A DNA stretch of 64,000 bases from Ancylomarina sp048268005 (GCA_048268005.1 JBLWWJ010000001.1:1054001-1118000); one strand, 5' to 3'. Counted from the first letter of the stretch, positions 34,674 to 43,694 are shown. A program made the numbers and translations. Notes: generated by a model from the letters alone, not told the origin.

Positions 34674-35030
34674 ATATTAGAATATGAATTTCCTTTTTAG
34701 GAAATCAAACTGAGGTAGTGTTCAAAAATGATATCTACACGTAGTTTGCTAGGTTTAAATAAGTGCGCAAAGTGTATCAGTCATTGGCTGATCCTTTGCG
34801 CTTTTTTCATTTTGTATATGAGCGCTGTATTGGTTTCGACAACGAATTTATTGAGCATTGATTTAAGATTGAGAAAATCGTGGCTCTTGAATTTTTATTC
34901 ACGGATAATTTAATAAGGTGTTCATGAACTCACTTTGTTCGGTGGGTTTCTTTTGTTTTAAGACAAAAGAACAAGAGAATTCACCCATCGAAAACAACAT
35001 TGCGGTTTTGTATCCTCCCAATCCGAATGA
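34674..35030. other. Convergent intergenic region
   Basis: This region holds the terminator at 34763-34808. No supported gene is seen; the short open frames here lack any family features. Confidence 0.55.
34763..34808 (+). terminator. Intrinsic terminator after POT-like gene
   Basis: GTGCGCAAAG pairs with CTTTGCGC across a loop that itself contains ATCAG/CTGAT, and is followed by six T. Confidence 0.8.
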
Positions 35031-37487
35031 TTATTTATCTTTCACATTCTCCCAATGTGCCAGAGCAAAGCGCAGATCGCTCATACTAACTTCTTTGCCA
35101 AGATCTCTTTTGGCATCGTTGAGAGCAGTCACTTCATGCTTATCGAAATAGGCCATGATATTTTCCAGTTTATCATCATCAACAAAATTGCTGACAGGAA
35201 GGGCATTGATACTGATATAATAGGTCAGATGCTCTTCTATTGCAGAACGTGTTAGGTCGCGAATAGCAGCAATTACGGGAATGCTTTTCCCTTCTTTAAA
35301 CATTTGGAAACTTTTTTCTTTACTGCTGACTTTCTTAGGTTCTGCTGTTTTAGCCGAGGAGAAGATATCGGGAGCCTGAGAGAGATTATTTTCCTTCTTA
35401 AAGGCATCAACCAGTTTCAAAAGTTCCAAACCAAATTGTTCAATCTTTTTAGCACCCATGCCTTTGATTTTCTTCAGAGCCATTTTGTTTTGGGGCAGGC
35501 TATTACAAACCTGAACAATAACTTTAAGGCTGATAATGGAAGCTACCGTTGTGTTTAATTCATCCGCCTTGGCATAACGCCAGTCCTTCAGTTGCTTGAA
35601 AAGCTCCGGGTAATCGACAATGGCAGAGAAATCTTCCTGCTTAGGCATGCGCTTGAACTTTACCGTCTTTAAATGTTCCTTAGCTTTAAGCTCCAGAAAA
35701 TCTTTCAGTACAAAGCCATGATTGCAATGAAGCATACAGGCCAGTTTCACCTGAGTTAGCTCAACAATACGAGTCCGCAAATCCTTAACGGTTTTGGCCA
35801 GGGCTTGGTTATCGGTATCGAAATAGCCCTGGTGCACAGGCTCCAAAAGGTAGAGCTCCAGCTTAGGGATAAAATACTGACAGGCCTTGTGCAAACGCTC
35901 CTGAAAGTGTTTATCATTCTCCAGATTTGGTGATGCTCCAAACATGTGATACAATTGGTTGACAAATTGTTGCCCCACCTTTACCAGTTCAGGTTTCAGA
36001 TGGTCGATAACGGCCTTTAGTTTTTCCTTGCAATCGCCTTGCGAGGTTGTAGGATAGGCTTCGAAAACCTTATGCAGTCGATAAGCATAGTGGTAAACCA
36101 AATCCATATCGAAAAGTTCTTTCAATAAGGAGAGCTGGTAGTCGCGCTTGGCTTTATAAAGATCCTCCTGTCGGGGTGGGTTATCTTTCATGCTTTGATT
36201 GAAACTGGCTACCGAGCTATCGCAGATAATGCCCTGGGGGTTGATGCGGGTTTTCAGCACCATGCCTTCAAGCGATTTACAGCGCGAAAGCGCTACATAA
36301 ACCTGTCCGTGAGCAAAGGCCGAAGCCGCATCGATTACGGCCTTTTCGAAGGTTAGGCCCTGTGACTTGTGTATGGTGATAGCCCAGGCCAATTTCAAGG
36401 GGAATTGGGTGAAGGAGCCAATCACTTCTTCCTCAATCTCCTTGGTTTTTTCATTAATGGTGAATTTGATATTCTCCCAGCTTTCCTTTTCAACCTCAAT
36501 CACATCTTCGTCGCCCTCACATTTTACACTGATGCTATCCTTATCCATATAGGTGATCATACCAATCTTGCCGTTATAGAAACGTTTGGCCGACTGGGAA
36601 TCGTTTTTTACAAACATCACCTGGGCCCCTTTTTTGAGTTCCAACTCTTCAAGAGTGGGGAAGGCGTAATCGGGAAACTGGCCATTTATGCTGGCCGTAA
36701 AACTCATTTTATCTGCTTCAAGTTTCTCCAGTTTGAGCTCGTTGATTTCCTCGGCCTTTCTATTGTGTGTACTTAGTGTAATATAGGCATCCTTATCATC
36801 CGGATCGAAATCGGGTTTGTAATGGGTATTCAGCTTGCGGCGCGAGGCATCAGAAAGCTGATTATTACGAATCTCGTTCAGAATCTGAATAAAGTCTTCA
36901 TCCTTCTGACGGTAAATGTGTTTCAGCTCAATGCAAATGTGTGGTGACTTTTGTAAGGCTCTCGAGCTGAAGAAAAACTCGGTGGCATAAAATCGCTTCA
37001 AAATGGACCACTCTTCCTGTTTCACCACCGGAGGTAATTGTTGCAAATCCCCAATCATCAGCAGCTGCACACCACCAAAGGGCAGTTTCGACCGGCGATA
37101 ACGACGCAATACAGCATCAATCCCATCCAATAAATCGGCACGAACCATAGAGATCTCATCAATCACTAACAAATCCAGAGATTTAATGATATCGATCTTG
37201 GTTTTATTAAAACGTTTTTCAGGGGCTTTCTCTCCCTTGTTGGTGTATTCATCTTCGGGAATAATGGGACTGAATCCCAACTGAAAGAAAGAGTGAACCG
37301 TAACACCACCCGCATTGATGGCAGCCACACCCGTTGGTGCCACTACAATCATCCGTTTTAAGGATTCGTGGCGCAGTCGGTGCAAAAAGGTGGTTTTGCC
37401 CGTTCCGGCCTTTCCCGTTAGAAAAATATTGGTGTTGGTATTTTCTATATAGTCGTAAGCCAGTTTAAGCTCTTTGTTTTCTTCCAT
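35031..37487 (-). CDS. Pif1-like helicase with HRDC and C-terminal HTH regions
   Basis: This 818-residue protein begins with FLTGKAGTGKTTFLHRL (Walker A at 25-32) and APTGVAAINAGGVTVHSFF (motif Ia). LLVIDEISMVRADLLD holds Walker B, GDLQQLPPV is motif III, and KLAWAITIHKSQGLTFEKAVID with AHGQVYVALSRCKSLEG is the SF1B motif V/VI pair. Residues about 640-715 look like an HRDC domain (ELNTTVASIISLKVIVQVC then KIKGMGAKKIEQFG), and KSFQMFKEGKSIPVIAAIRD near 745 resembles the HTH_40/RQC-type tail. It unwinds DNA 5'-3', with roles in replication and repair; Pif1-like proteins with these tails are common in Bacteroidota. Confidence 0.88.
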   Translation of the reverse strand: MEENKELKLAYDYIENTNTNIFLTGKAGTGKTTFLHRLRHESLKRMIVVAPTGVAAINAGGVTVHSFFQLGFSPIIPEDEYTNKGEKAPEKRFNKTKIDIIKSLDLLVIDEISMVRADLLDGIDAVLRRYRRSKLPFGGVQLLMIGDLQQLPPVVKQEEWSILKRFYATEFFFSSRALQKSPHICIELKHIYRQKDEDFIQILNEIRNNQLSDASRRKLNTHYKPDFDPDDKDAYITLSTHNRKAEEINELKLEKLEADKMSFTASINGQFPDYAFPTLEELELKKGAQVMFVKNDSQSAKRFYNGKIGMITYMDKDSISVKCEGDEDVIEVEKESWENIKFTINEKTKEIEEEVIGSFTQFPLKLAWAITIHKSQGLTFEKAVIDAASAFAHGQVYVALSRCKSLEGMVLKTRINPQGIICDSSVASFNQSMKDNPPRQEDLYKAKRDYQLSLLKELFDMDLVYHYAYRLHKVFEAYPTTSQGDCKEKLKAVIDHLKPELVKVGQQFVNQLYHMFGASPNLENDKHFQERLHKACQYFIPKLELYLLEPVHQGYFDTDNQALAKTVKDLRTRIVELTQVKLACMLHCNHGFVLKDFLELKAKEHLKTVKFKRMPKQEDFSAIVDYPELFKQLKDWRYAKADELNTTVASIISLKVIVQVCNSLPQNKMALKKIKGMGAKKIEQFGLELLKLVDAFKKENNLSQAPDIFSSAKTAEPKKVSSKEKSFQMFKEGKSIPVIAAIRDLTRSAIEEHLTYYISINALPVSNFVDDDKLENIMAYFDKHEVTALNDAKRDLGKEVSMSDLRFALAHWENVKDK

Positions 37488-37898
37488 TCTGATCTCGAAA
37501 AATGATAATCAGTAAAATTAATATTTTAGATGGAGAATGGGAGCTAAGAACGTAGGAAATTAAAGAATAAAGCCGAAAGAGGCTTCTCAAACTTATGACA
37601 AGGCAAGCTTTTTCTCAATAACAAATTTTGTTGAGCCTCCTTTTACTTTAGATAAGAATGTTGATTGCTTTTTTATTGAAAATAAAACGGCTAAAAAGAA
37701 TAGCTTATGCTAACGAACAGGAAGTTAGTATGTAATGGCTTTTAGCATATATTAGGTAATTGTTCTCAATTTGTATTTTAAATTATGTTTCAAAACACCT
37801 GTGTTTAACGAATGGTTTATTATTATGATGTTGTTATAAGTGTTAGTTTTAAGGCAATAAATCTAACATATTTTTAATTAACTAATGTTTAATAATTT
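37488..37898. other. Divergent intergenic region (411 bp)
   Basis: This AT-rich region lies between the helicase and the IPT/TIG lipoprotein gene. No gene or strong hairpin was recognised. It should contain both promoters. Confidence 0.5.
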
Positions 37899-39116
37899 AT
37901 GAAATCAAAATTACTCTTACTGATTTGCTTGCTTGGTGCATTATGTTTTTCCTGCGATGATGATAAAGATAATGGCCCGGTCTTACGGCTTGAGGGACTA
38001 TCTGTGTCAAAAGGAAAAATAGGAGATAAGATAATCATTAAAGGTCAGGGTTTTAGTGAAGTGAAGGATGAGAATGTTGTGAAAATTAATGGGAGTCAAC
38101 TTGTCTTGCTTGAGGCTTCTATTTCCGAATTGAAAGTAAGAATTCCTGAAGAAATTACAACAGGAAACTTAACGGTAACTGTTAATGAAAAAACAGTAGA
38201 TTATGGCGTTTTTAATATCATGCAAAAAACATTATTTGCTTTAAAATCGGATTATGATACCAACAAAGAATGTATTGTCATTATTGATCCTGTTACGGGC
38301 AGTGAAACAGAATTTATGAAATTACCTCAAATAGAAGGTGATTATTGGTATTCTGATTTGTGTTTTCTTGAAAAAAGTAATGAATTTATAGTATTGCAAA
38401 AACCGGAATATGAAACAAAAGATTTCAAGCTATTAAGAATAAATGCTGATTCTAAGGAGTTTCAGGAGGTTTCAATGAATAAAAAGGAAGACGTTTTAGA
38501 TGTAAGCATAATGTCTGATGGCCTAAGCCATGTATACTTGGAGAACTTCCATAAGTATGATGTGGCATACAAATCAAGCTTTTATAAATTAGATTTAGAT
38601 AAGGGTACAGATGAGTTTATTACCGAAATAAATAAGGAGTACGTTAAGAAGTGTAAGATCATGAACGAAAACAGTTTGATGATTCTTATGGAAGATCGCA
38701 GTGTGAGAGAAGATTCGCCCAATAGAATAGTTCGTGTGGATTTGTCAAATGGAAACCAGACTGAGATTATTGCAGACCTAACTTATATAAATGGATTCTC
38801 TTTTGGTATTGATAATAACATTTTCTTCGCAACTAAGGATAGTTACGAAAGTGAAAGTACATTGTTCGAATTAGATTTAACAAGTGGGGCAAAGAAATCG
38901 ATTGTAAACATGCCAAAAATTTATGGCTGGTATGCTGGTGCGGTATATATCGAAAAGTTGGATGAGTTGGTTTACTTTTTATCGGGGCAGGATGATACGG
39001 ATGATGTAACAGATTACCTTTATAAAATTAATGTGACGGATAAATCAATAATTAAAATTGATTCAAAGAATACAAACCAGTTCCTCTACAGTAACGTACA
39101 AGTTATTCTTTTTTAA
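37899..39116 (+). CDS. IPT/TIG-domain lipoprotein with beta-propeller-like region
   Basis: This 405-residue lipoprotein has a signal ending ALCFSCDDD. Residues about 30-110 are an IPT/TIG immunoglobulin-like domain (LSVSKGKIGDKIIIKGQGFSE, LVRIPEEITTGNLTVTVN-type pattern). The rest is made of repeated beta strands with W/Y-rich blades and acidic loops, resembling a beta-propeller. It is probably exposed in the envelope. No substrate can be assigned. A terminator follows it. Confidence 0.7.
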   Translation: MKSKLLLLICLLGALCFSCDDDKDNGPVLRLEGLSVSKGKIGDKIIIKGQGFSEVKDENVVKINGSQLVLLEASISELKVRIPEEITTGNLTVTVNEKTVDYGVFNIMQKTLFALKSDYDTNKECIVIIDPVTGSETEFMKLPQIEGDYWYSDLCFLEKSNEFIVLQKPEYETKDFKLLRINADSKEFQEVSMNKKEDVLDVSIMSDGLSHVYLENFHKYDVAYKSSFYKLDLDKGTDEFITEINKEYVKKCKIMNENSLMILMEDRSVREDSPNRIVRVDLSNGNQTEIIADLTYINGFSFGIDNNIFFATKDSYESESTLFELDLTSGAKKSIVNMPKIYGWYAGAVYIEKLDELVYFLSGQDDTDDVTDYLYKINVTDKSIIKIDSKNTNQFLYSNVQVILF

Positions 39117-39138
39117 AAGAGTTGAATTATAAAAAAAA

Positions 39139-39173
39139 GAATAGGGTGTCCATATTTGGATACCCTATTTTTC
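39139..39173 (+). terminator. Intrinsic terminator after IPT/TIG lipoprotein
   Basis: AATAGGGTGTCC pairs with GGATACCCTATT across ATATTT, and T-tract follows. Confidence 0.85.
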
Positions 39174-39248
39174 AAATGTCATTTTTGAAACCCTAATTCC
39201 TGTGGCAACTTTGCAAGGCGTTGTGTGGTATTTACAAGTAAATAACCA

Positions 39249-40172
39249 ATGAATAAGTATCAAAAAGAATATATTTTTAGGATAAATAAAGTAATCGATC
39301 ATATTGAAAATAATTTAGATGAAGACTTGTCTCTTCATAAGTTGTCTGAAGTTGCAAATTTTTCTCAATTTCATTTTCACCGTATTTTTTCTGCATTTAT
39401 TGGTGAAACAATAAATGAATTTATAAAACGAAAGAGAGTAGAAAAAGCTGCCAGACTATTACTCATAAACACTGATAAACCTATTTTGGAGATTGCTGAA
39501 CATTGTGGTTTTAATAGTTTATCTGTTTTTTGTCGCAATTTTAAAGACAGGTATCAGCTTAGTGCAAATAAATTTCGAGAGATTCATATTAATGAAAATA
39601 GCAAGAATAGTCAATTAGAAAGCAAGACGAGTAAATTGACTCAATCCTCCATTAACTACGTTTGTGATATTAATTCACTAAAGAAATGGAGTTTTATTAT
39701 GAAGGAAAATTTTGAAATTAAGGACATGCCAGAGTTGAAGGTCATTTATTGCAGACACACGGGGCAATTTGACCAAATTAGACTTGCTTATGAAAAACTT
39801 TTTAAATGGGCAGAACCGCGAGGTTTATTAAACTTCCCTGAGACAAAAGGTATAACATTCTATCATGACGATCCTAAGCTAACAGAAATCAAAAATGTCA
39901 GACAAAGTGCTTGCATTATTGTAAATGATGAGATTAAGACGGAAGGTGAGATTGGTAAAATGCAAATACCAGCAGGTAAGTATATGGTCGGGCATTTCGA
40001 AATATCAGCAGAGGAATTTCAACAAGCTTGGAATTCAGTTTGTATTAACCTGTCTGAGAGTGGCTATCAACCTGCCGATGGAAATCCTTATGAATTATAC
40101 CATAATAACCATGAGGAGCATCCAGAAAAAAAGTTCATCGTTGATATTTGTATTCCCGTTAAACCCTTGTAA
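39249..40172 (+). CDS. AraC-type regulator with GyrI-like effector domain
   Basis: This 307-residue protein has an N-terminal AraC domain (about 10-110): HIENNLDEDLSLHKLSEVAN is the first HTH and EIAEHCGFNSLSVFCRNFKD the second. After a short linker, residues about 150-305 form a GyrI-like small-molecule domain (IKDMPELKVIYCRHTGQFDQ), as in Rob/SoxS-fusion or multidrug regulators. The N-terminal DNA-binding placement matches this subgroup. The gene lies between a GTTGTGTGGTAT at 39220 and an imperfect partner at 40198-40209, and may be a decayed member of the cassette-like array. Confidence 0.88.
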   Translation: MNKYQKEYIFRINKVIDHIENNLDEDLSLHKLSEVANFSQFHFHRIFSAFIGETINEFIKRKRVEKAARLLLINTDKPILEIAEHCGFNSLSVFCRNFKDRYQLSANKFREIHINENSKNSQLESKTSKLTQSSINYVCDINSLKKWSFIMKENFEIKDMPELKVIYCRHTGQFDQIRLAYEKLFKWAEPRGLLNFPETKGITFYHDDPKLTEIKNVRQSACIIVNDEIKTEGEIGKMQIPAGKYMVGHFEISAEEFQQAWNSVCINLSESGYQPADGNPYELYHNNHEEHPEKKFIVDICIPVKPL

Positions 40173-40197
40173 AAGATAGAAGACATTGAAATAAAAA

Positions 40198-40245
40198 ACG
40201 CCATACAATGAAGACTAAATTTCATGAATGGTGATGAGCAGTTTA
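40198..40245 (+). repeat. Left half of an attC-like element behind the AraC gene
   Basis: GCCATACAAT is followed by GACTAAATTTCATGAATGG and GATGAGCAGTTTAC. The second part matches the left arm GCTAAATTTCATGGGCG of the elements at 45233, 47053 and 48376. The right arm has been replaced by the R1 repeat. Confidence 0.55.
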
Positions 40246-40251
40246 CTTAAA

Positions 40252-40453
40252 ACCCAAAGCCCATCAGCTTTGGGTTCTTTTTTATTCCCTTTTTTAAAAT
40301 TCCCCTCTCGTAGAGGAGGGGTGGCTTGCGCAGCAAGACGGGGTGGTGCTTCACACACAGGCTTTAACTTAATTTTATTCTTTCTATTTAAACTCTGCTT
40401 GTAACTTTGCTTTTATTGAACATACTGTTTATACAATTGTTTTCATAAATTTG
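40252..40453 (+). repeat. Terminator/promoter repeat R1
   Basis: It starts with a terminator (CCCAAAGCCCATCAGCTTTGGG, split here by its loop, then T-run), followed by the inverted CCCCTCTC...GAGGAGGGG box, TGGCTTGCGCAGCAAGACGG, and ends TACAATTGTTTTCATAAATTTG whose last eight bases fit a -7 box at 40446-40453. R2 and R3 have the same order. Confidence 0.8.
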
Positions 40454-40574
40454 GTGCAAATAAAGAGATCAGTCTTGTTCTAACACATGTTGAAGTGATA
40501 ACAATACTTCTTTTTAACATTAAGAGAAATAGCAACAGTTGTTGTAAGTAAACTAGTTAGACGATTAATAAGAG

Positions 40575-41162
40575 ATGAATCATACGGGTATAGGAAAACA
40601 ATTGAAAGATGTTTTTGATTCTTTCTTTGAAGCGGATATTGAGATGTGGAATGCTTTTGCTGATCGCATGATTTTGAGAGAATTTAAAAAGAATGAAATC
40701 ATAAAGGAAGCGGATAAAACAGAGAATAGTTTGCATTTTGTTTTAAAAGGTTCTGTTGGGAATTTTATTTGCAGCAAAGGCAATGAAATCTGCATTAGCC
40801 TTGTAATAAAAAATAATTTTAGTTCAGATTATTACTCTTTTCTAACACAAAAGCCAAGTGTAATATATACGATGGCATTAGAACATACAGAGCTGTTATC
40901 TATTTCTAATAAAAGTTTAGCGGAATTGTACAGCAAATCAAATAAAGGACTTTGGTTGGGAAAAATCATAGCAGAACGACTATTTATACAACGTCAGCAG
41001 ATACAGATAGATTTTTTAACCTTAACAGCTGAAGAAAGATACCTTAAGTTATTATCAGAAAAACCTGAACTATTTCAGAATACATCACTAAAACATATTG
41101 CATCCTTTATTGGTGTTACTCCGGAAAGTTTGAGTCGATTAAGAAAAAAGATAGGGAAATAG
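40575..41162 (+). CDS. Crp/Fnr-family cyclic-nucleotide-binding regulator
   Basis: This is a 195-residue regulator. Residues about 20-120 form the cAMP-binding beta-barrel (LKGSVGNFICSKGNEICISL and the variable YYSFLTQKPSVIYTMALEHTELLSI). The C-terminal third is a compact winged helix (LTAEERYLKLLSEKPEL, LKHIASFIGVTPESLSRLRK), typical of short Bacteroidota Crp proteins lacking an FNR Fe-S cluster. Effector residues for cAMP are not conserved enough to predict a ligand. R1 supplies a candidate promoter 120 bases upstream. Confidence 0.85.
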   Translation: MNHTGIGKQLKDVFDSFFEADIEMWNAFADRMILREFKKNEIIKEADKTENSLHFVLKGSVGNFICSKGNEICISLVIKNNFSSDYYSFLTQKPSVIYTMALEHTELLSISNKSLAELYSKSNKGLWLGKIIAERLFIQRQQIQIDFLTLTAEERYLKLLSEKPELFQNTSLKHIASFIGVTPESLSRLRKKIGK

Positions 41163-41238
41163 AGTTTCTTACCATAGATCAATTTTTTTAAGTTAGAAGT
41201 TCTTGATTTTTGTAATGTGAAATTTAAACGGATAGAAG

Positions 41239-41979
41239 ATGAAATCATTACAGAAATCTACGACAACAAAAATTATTGCAATAGGTGTTTATTATACAAT
41301 AGCCATTACATTTCGTTATTTAAGCAATAAAACACCCCTATTAGAAGATATAGACAATTCATTTTTGAAGATTGTATTACAAGGAATTGGCCCTGCTATT
41401 GGAGCTCTGCTTGCATTTAAAATCTTTGGTTTAAAAACGTCATATAGTTTACCAGGAAAACTAAAGCCGACACTTTTAAGCTTTATTGTCTTTATTGTTG
41501 TCCCGGTTATTGGTTTTGCAGTAATTGGACTTGTGGAAAATGAAAGTATAATAGTTTCAAGTAATGTATATATGGCTGGTGCTAAATTAAGCTTCTATTT
41601 TATGATTTATGCTATTCTCGAAGAAATTGGCTGGAGAGCATTTTTGCATGATCAGCTTAGTTTTGTAAATCCATATTTAAAAATTGTGATTGTAGGATTG
41701 TTATGGTTTATATGGCACCTTAATTTTGAATTATCAATATCCAATTTCTCTTTCTTACTAATTCTTATTCTAGCCAGTTGGGGAATTGGTAAAATAGGTA
41801 ATGTAACCCAATCGATTCTTGCAGTAGGAGCCTTTCATGCATTATATAATCTTTTCCAGATAAGTAATTTTGATTATAAAGAGAAAATATTTGTATTATT
41901 TTTAAGCGCTTCAATATGGATATGCTATGTTGTGTTTTATAATAAATTGAAAAGGAGTATTATCAAAAGTAAGAAATAA
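41239..41979 (+). CDS. CPBP-family intramembrane glutamic protease
   Basis: This 246-residue membrane protein has about seven helices. EEIGWRAF (128-135) is the EExxxR motif, FIWHLNFEL near 156 is the FxxxH helix, and FHALYN near 208 supplies the last catalytic His. These belong to the ABI/CAAX-like CPBP family that cleaves or modifies peptides within the membrane; bacterial members protect bacteriocin producers or have unknown roles. It follows the Crp gene after 76 bases. Confidence 0.87.
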   Translation: MKSLQKSTTTKIIAIGVYYTIAITFRYLSNKTPLLEDIDNSFLKIVLQGIGPAIGALLAFKIFGLKTSYSLPGKLKPTLLSFIVFIVVPVIGFAVIGLVENESIIVSSNVYMAGAKLSFYFMIYAILEEIGWRAFLHDQLSFVNPYLKIVIVGLLWFIWHLNFELSISNFSFLLILILASWGIGKIGNVTQSILAVGAFHALYNLFQISNFDYKEKIFVLFLSASIWICYVVFYNKLKRSIIKSKK

Positions 41980-42014
41980 CGGTGGTTAATAATATGTAAA
42001 ATAATAGTCCACTT

Positions 42015-42232
42015 TTAATCCCCACAATACAAGCCAAAGCCCACCAGCTTTGGGTTCTTTTTTATTCCCTTTTTTTAATTCTCCTCTCGTAGAGGAGGGG
42101 TGGCTTGCGTAGCAAGGCTGGGTGGTGCTCCACACATAAGCTTTAACTTACTTTTATTCTTTCCATTTAACGCCCATTTATAGTTTTACTTTCCCTGAAC
42201 ATACTGTTTATACAATTGTTTTCATAAATTTG
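42015..42232 (+). repeat. Terminator/promoter repeat R2
   Basis: It begins TTAATCCCCACAAT, then CCAAAGCCCACCAGCTTTGG with T-run, CTCCTCTCGTAGAGGAGGGG, TGGCTTGCGTAGCAAGGC, and ends TACAATTGTTTTCATAAATTTG with the -7-like box at 42225-42232. It lies between the CPBP and metallo-beta-lactamase genes. Confidence 0.8.
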
Positions 42233-42243
42233 AGAACCTGAAG

Positions 42244-42280
42244 GTGTTGTTACAATGCCATATCGGAATGGTAACAACAC
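42244..42280 (+). other. Perfect 10-bp stem between R2 and the metallo-beta-lactamase gene
   Basis: GTGTTGTTAC pairs exactly with GTAACAACAC across a 17-base loop. It lies just downstream of the R2 -7 box, so it would be in the 5' leader of the next transcript. Confidence 0.5.
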
Positions 42281-42331
42281 TTCTTGTAAAAAATATAAGA
42301 GAAATAACATCAATATTGATGTTACACATAC

Positions 42332-42340
42332 GTTATACGT
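42332..42340 (+). repeat. Cassette-start boundary GTTATACGT
   Basis: It is the exact reverse complement of ACGTATAAC at 43188-43196 behind the same gene, the arrangement expected for the ends of one integron cassette (G|TTATAC and its R'' arm). Confidence 0.65.
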
Positions 42341-42391
42341 AATTAGTATTTAGGTATTTAACAAAAGGAAAAGCATTAGCAATATTTTTTT

Positions 42392-43165
42392 ATGAAAGAG
42401 ATTCGAAACATTGAGCCCAACATATTGCAGTACGTGTTTGTGGAAAGTGAAGACAACCAAGATATTGAAGTCAACATAACTGTTTTATTATGTGTTGATA
42501 AGGCATTAGTAATTGATACTGGATTCCCTTTACATGCAAAACAAGTCAAAAATGATCTATTGAATAAAAATATTGAAGTAGAAAAAGTAGTTCTGTCTCA
42601 CTATCATCCTGATCATGCAGCAGGAGCAAGTGAGTTTGAAAATGTAGTACTTGGTTGCAGTTCTCATTACAAAGAAAATTGTAAAAAATGTTCTGAAGTT
42701 TGGGATCCTGAAAACAACTATAGAGAACCTGATATTGTAATTAAAAATAATACAGAGTGGCATTTTGGAGATTTCAAATTAACCTTTATTGAAGCACCAG
42801 GTCATAGTAAATGTAGTTTGATTACTTTAATTAATGATACATTAGCGCATGTTGGTGATCTATTAATGTCAAATGATGAAAATAAACCTATAATTCCATA
42901 TATATCTGAAGATGGAAATTTTAATGAGCATGTAAATAGTTTAGAAAAAATAAGAGCATTGAATGTTGAAAGCTTATTACTCTCACATGGCAAAACAATA
43001 TGCGGAAAAATTGAAATAGAAAGAGAAATCAGTAAAAGAGAACATTACCTAAGGTCAGTAATCAAAAGTGATGGAAAAGCTGATATTGAAAGTATATTAA
43101 CTGGAGGTTCCAATAATTGGAGTTATATTGAATGGCATAGCAAGAATTTAAAAAGACTAAATTAG
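42392..43165 (+). CDS. Metallo-beta-lactamase-fold hydrolase
   Basis: This 257-residue cytoplasmic protein has SHYHPDHAAGAS with the HxHxDH motif at 70-75, a third metal His in APGHSKCSL near 146, an Asp in HVGDLLM near 163, and a distal LLSHGK near 200, which is the full metal set of the MBL fold. Substrate choice in this family ranges from thioesters and lactones to nucleic acids and cannot be read here. It is carried alone between cassette-like boundaries 42332 and 43188. Confidence 0.85.
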   Translation: MKEIRNIEPNILQYVFVESEDNQDIEVNITVLLCVDKALVIDTGFPLHAKQVKNDLLNKNIEVEKVVLSHYHPDHAAGASEFENVVLGCSSHYKENCKKCSEVWDPENNYREPDIVIKNNTEWHFGDFKLTFIEAPGHSKCSLITLINDTLAHVGDLLMSNDENKPIIPYISEDGNFNEHVNSLEKIRALNVESLLLSHGKTICGKIEIEREISKREHYLRSVIKSDGKADIESILTGGSNNWSYIEWHSKNLKRLN

Positions 43166-43187
43166 AGCTTCAAGCTAAATACTAAAA

Positions 43188-43322
43188 ACGTATAACACGC
43201 GTTCAAATTCCATGCGGGGTTTTGTGGTTCGCTGACTATGTTTTATCTTAGTGTTATTGTTCAACGGTGGACAATGAAACAAGACGGAAACCCGCACGAA
43301 ACTTAACGCGAGACCATTAATC
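43188..43322 (+). repeat. attC-like element behind the metallo-beta-lactamase gene
   Basis: The element starts ACGTATAAC and ends GACCATTAATC. Inner arms pair: CGCGTT (43198-43203) with AACGCG (43305-43310), and GCGGGGTTT (43214-43222) with AAACCCGC (43288-43295, one bulged G). The order outer, inner, loop, inner, outer is that of an attC site. It begins 22 bases after the stop. Confidence 0.75.
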
Positions 43323-43537
43323 CCCCACAAAACAACCCAAAGCCCACCAGCTTTGGGTTCTTTTTTATTCCCTTTTTTTAATTCCCCTCTCGTAGAGGAG
43401 GGGTGGCTTGCGTAGCAAGACGGGGTGGTGCTCCGCACACATAAGCTTTAACTTAATTTTATTCTTTCTATTTAAACCCTCTTTGTAACTTTACTTTTAT
43501 TGAATATACTGTTTATACAATTGTTTTCATAAATTTG
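43317..43537 (+). repeat. Terminator/promoter repeat R3
   Basis: It begins TTAATCCCCCACAA exactly at the presumed cut of the preceding attC-like element, and has the same terminator, CCCCTCTCGTAGAGGAGGGG, GCGTAGCAAGACGG and TACAATTGTTTTCATAAATTTG as R1 and R2. Its -7-like box is at 43530-43537. Confidence 0.8.
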
Positions 43538-43659
43538 CTTTGCTCTTGCAAAACGGTAAGTCGTTTTATTGGCCTTAAGCTTGATGTGTCGCCAATAGAT
43601 GGAATTTTGTGAGATTAAAACAAATAAGCTGTGTAAAGTGCATAGCGATATACACACAT

Positions 43660-43669
43660 GTTAGCTTGC
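43660..43669 (+). repeat. Cassette-start boundary GTTAGCTTGC
   Basis: It is the exact reverse complement of GCAAGCTAAC at 45233-45242 behind the rhomboid gene, 26 bases before that gene's start. Confidence 0.7.
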
Positions 43670-43694
43670 ATTAAAAATGAACATTTTTCAATAA

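Noticed and set aside
36369..36776. Forward 135-codon frame inside the helicase gene
   Set aside because: It is antisense to the conserved helicase motifs.
43175..43438. Reverse-strand 87-codon frame
   Set aside because: It spans an attC-like element and R3; its composition is explained by these repeats.
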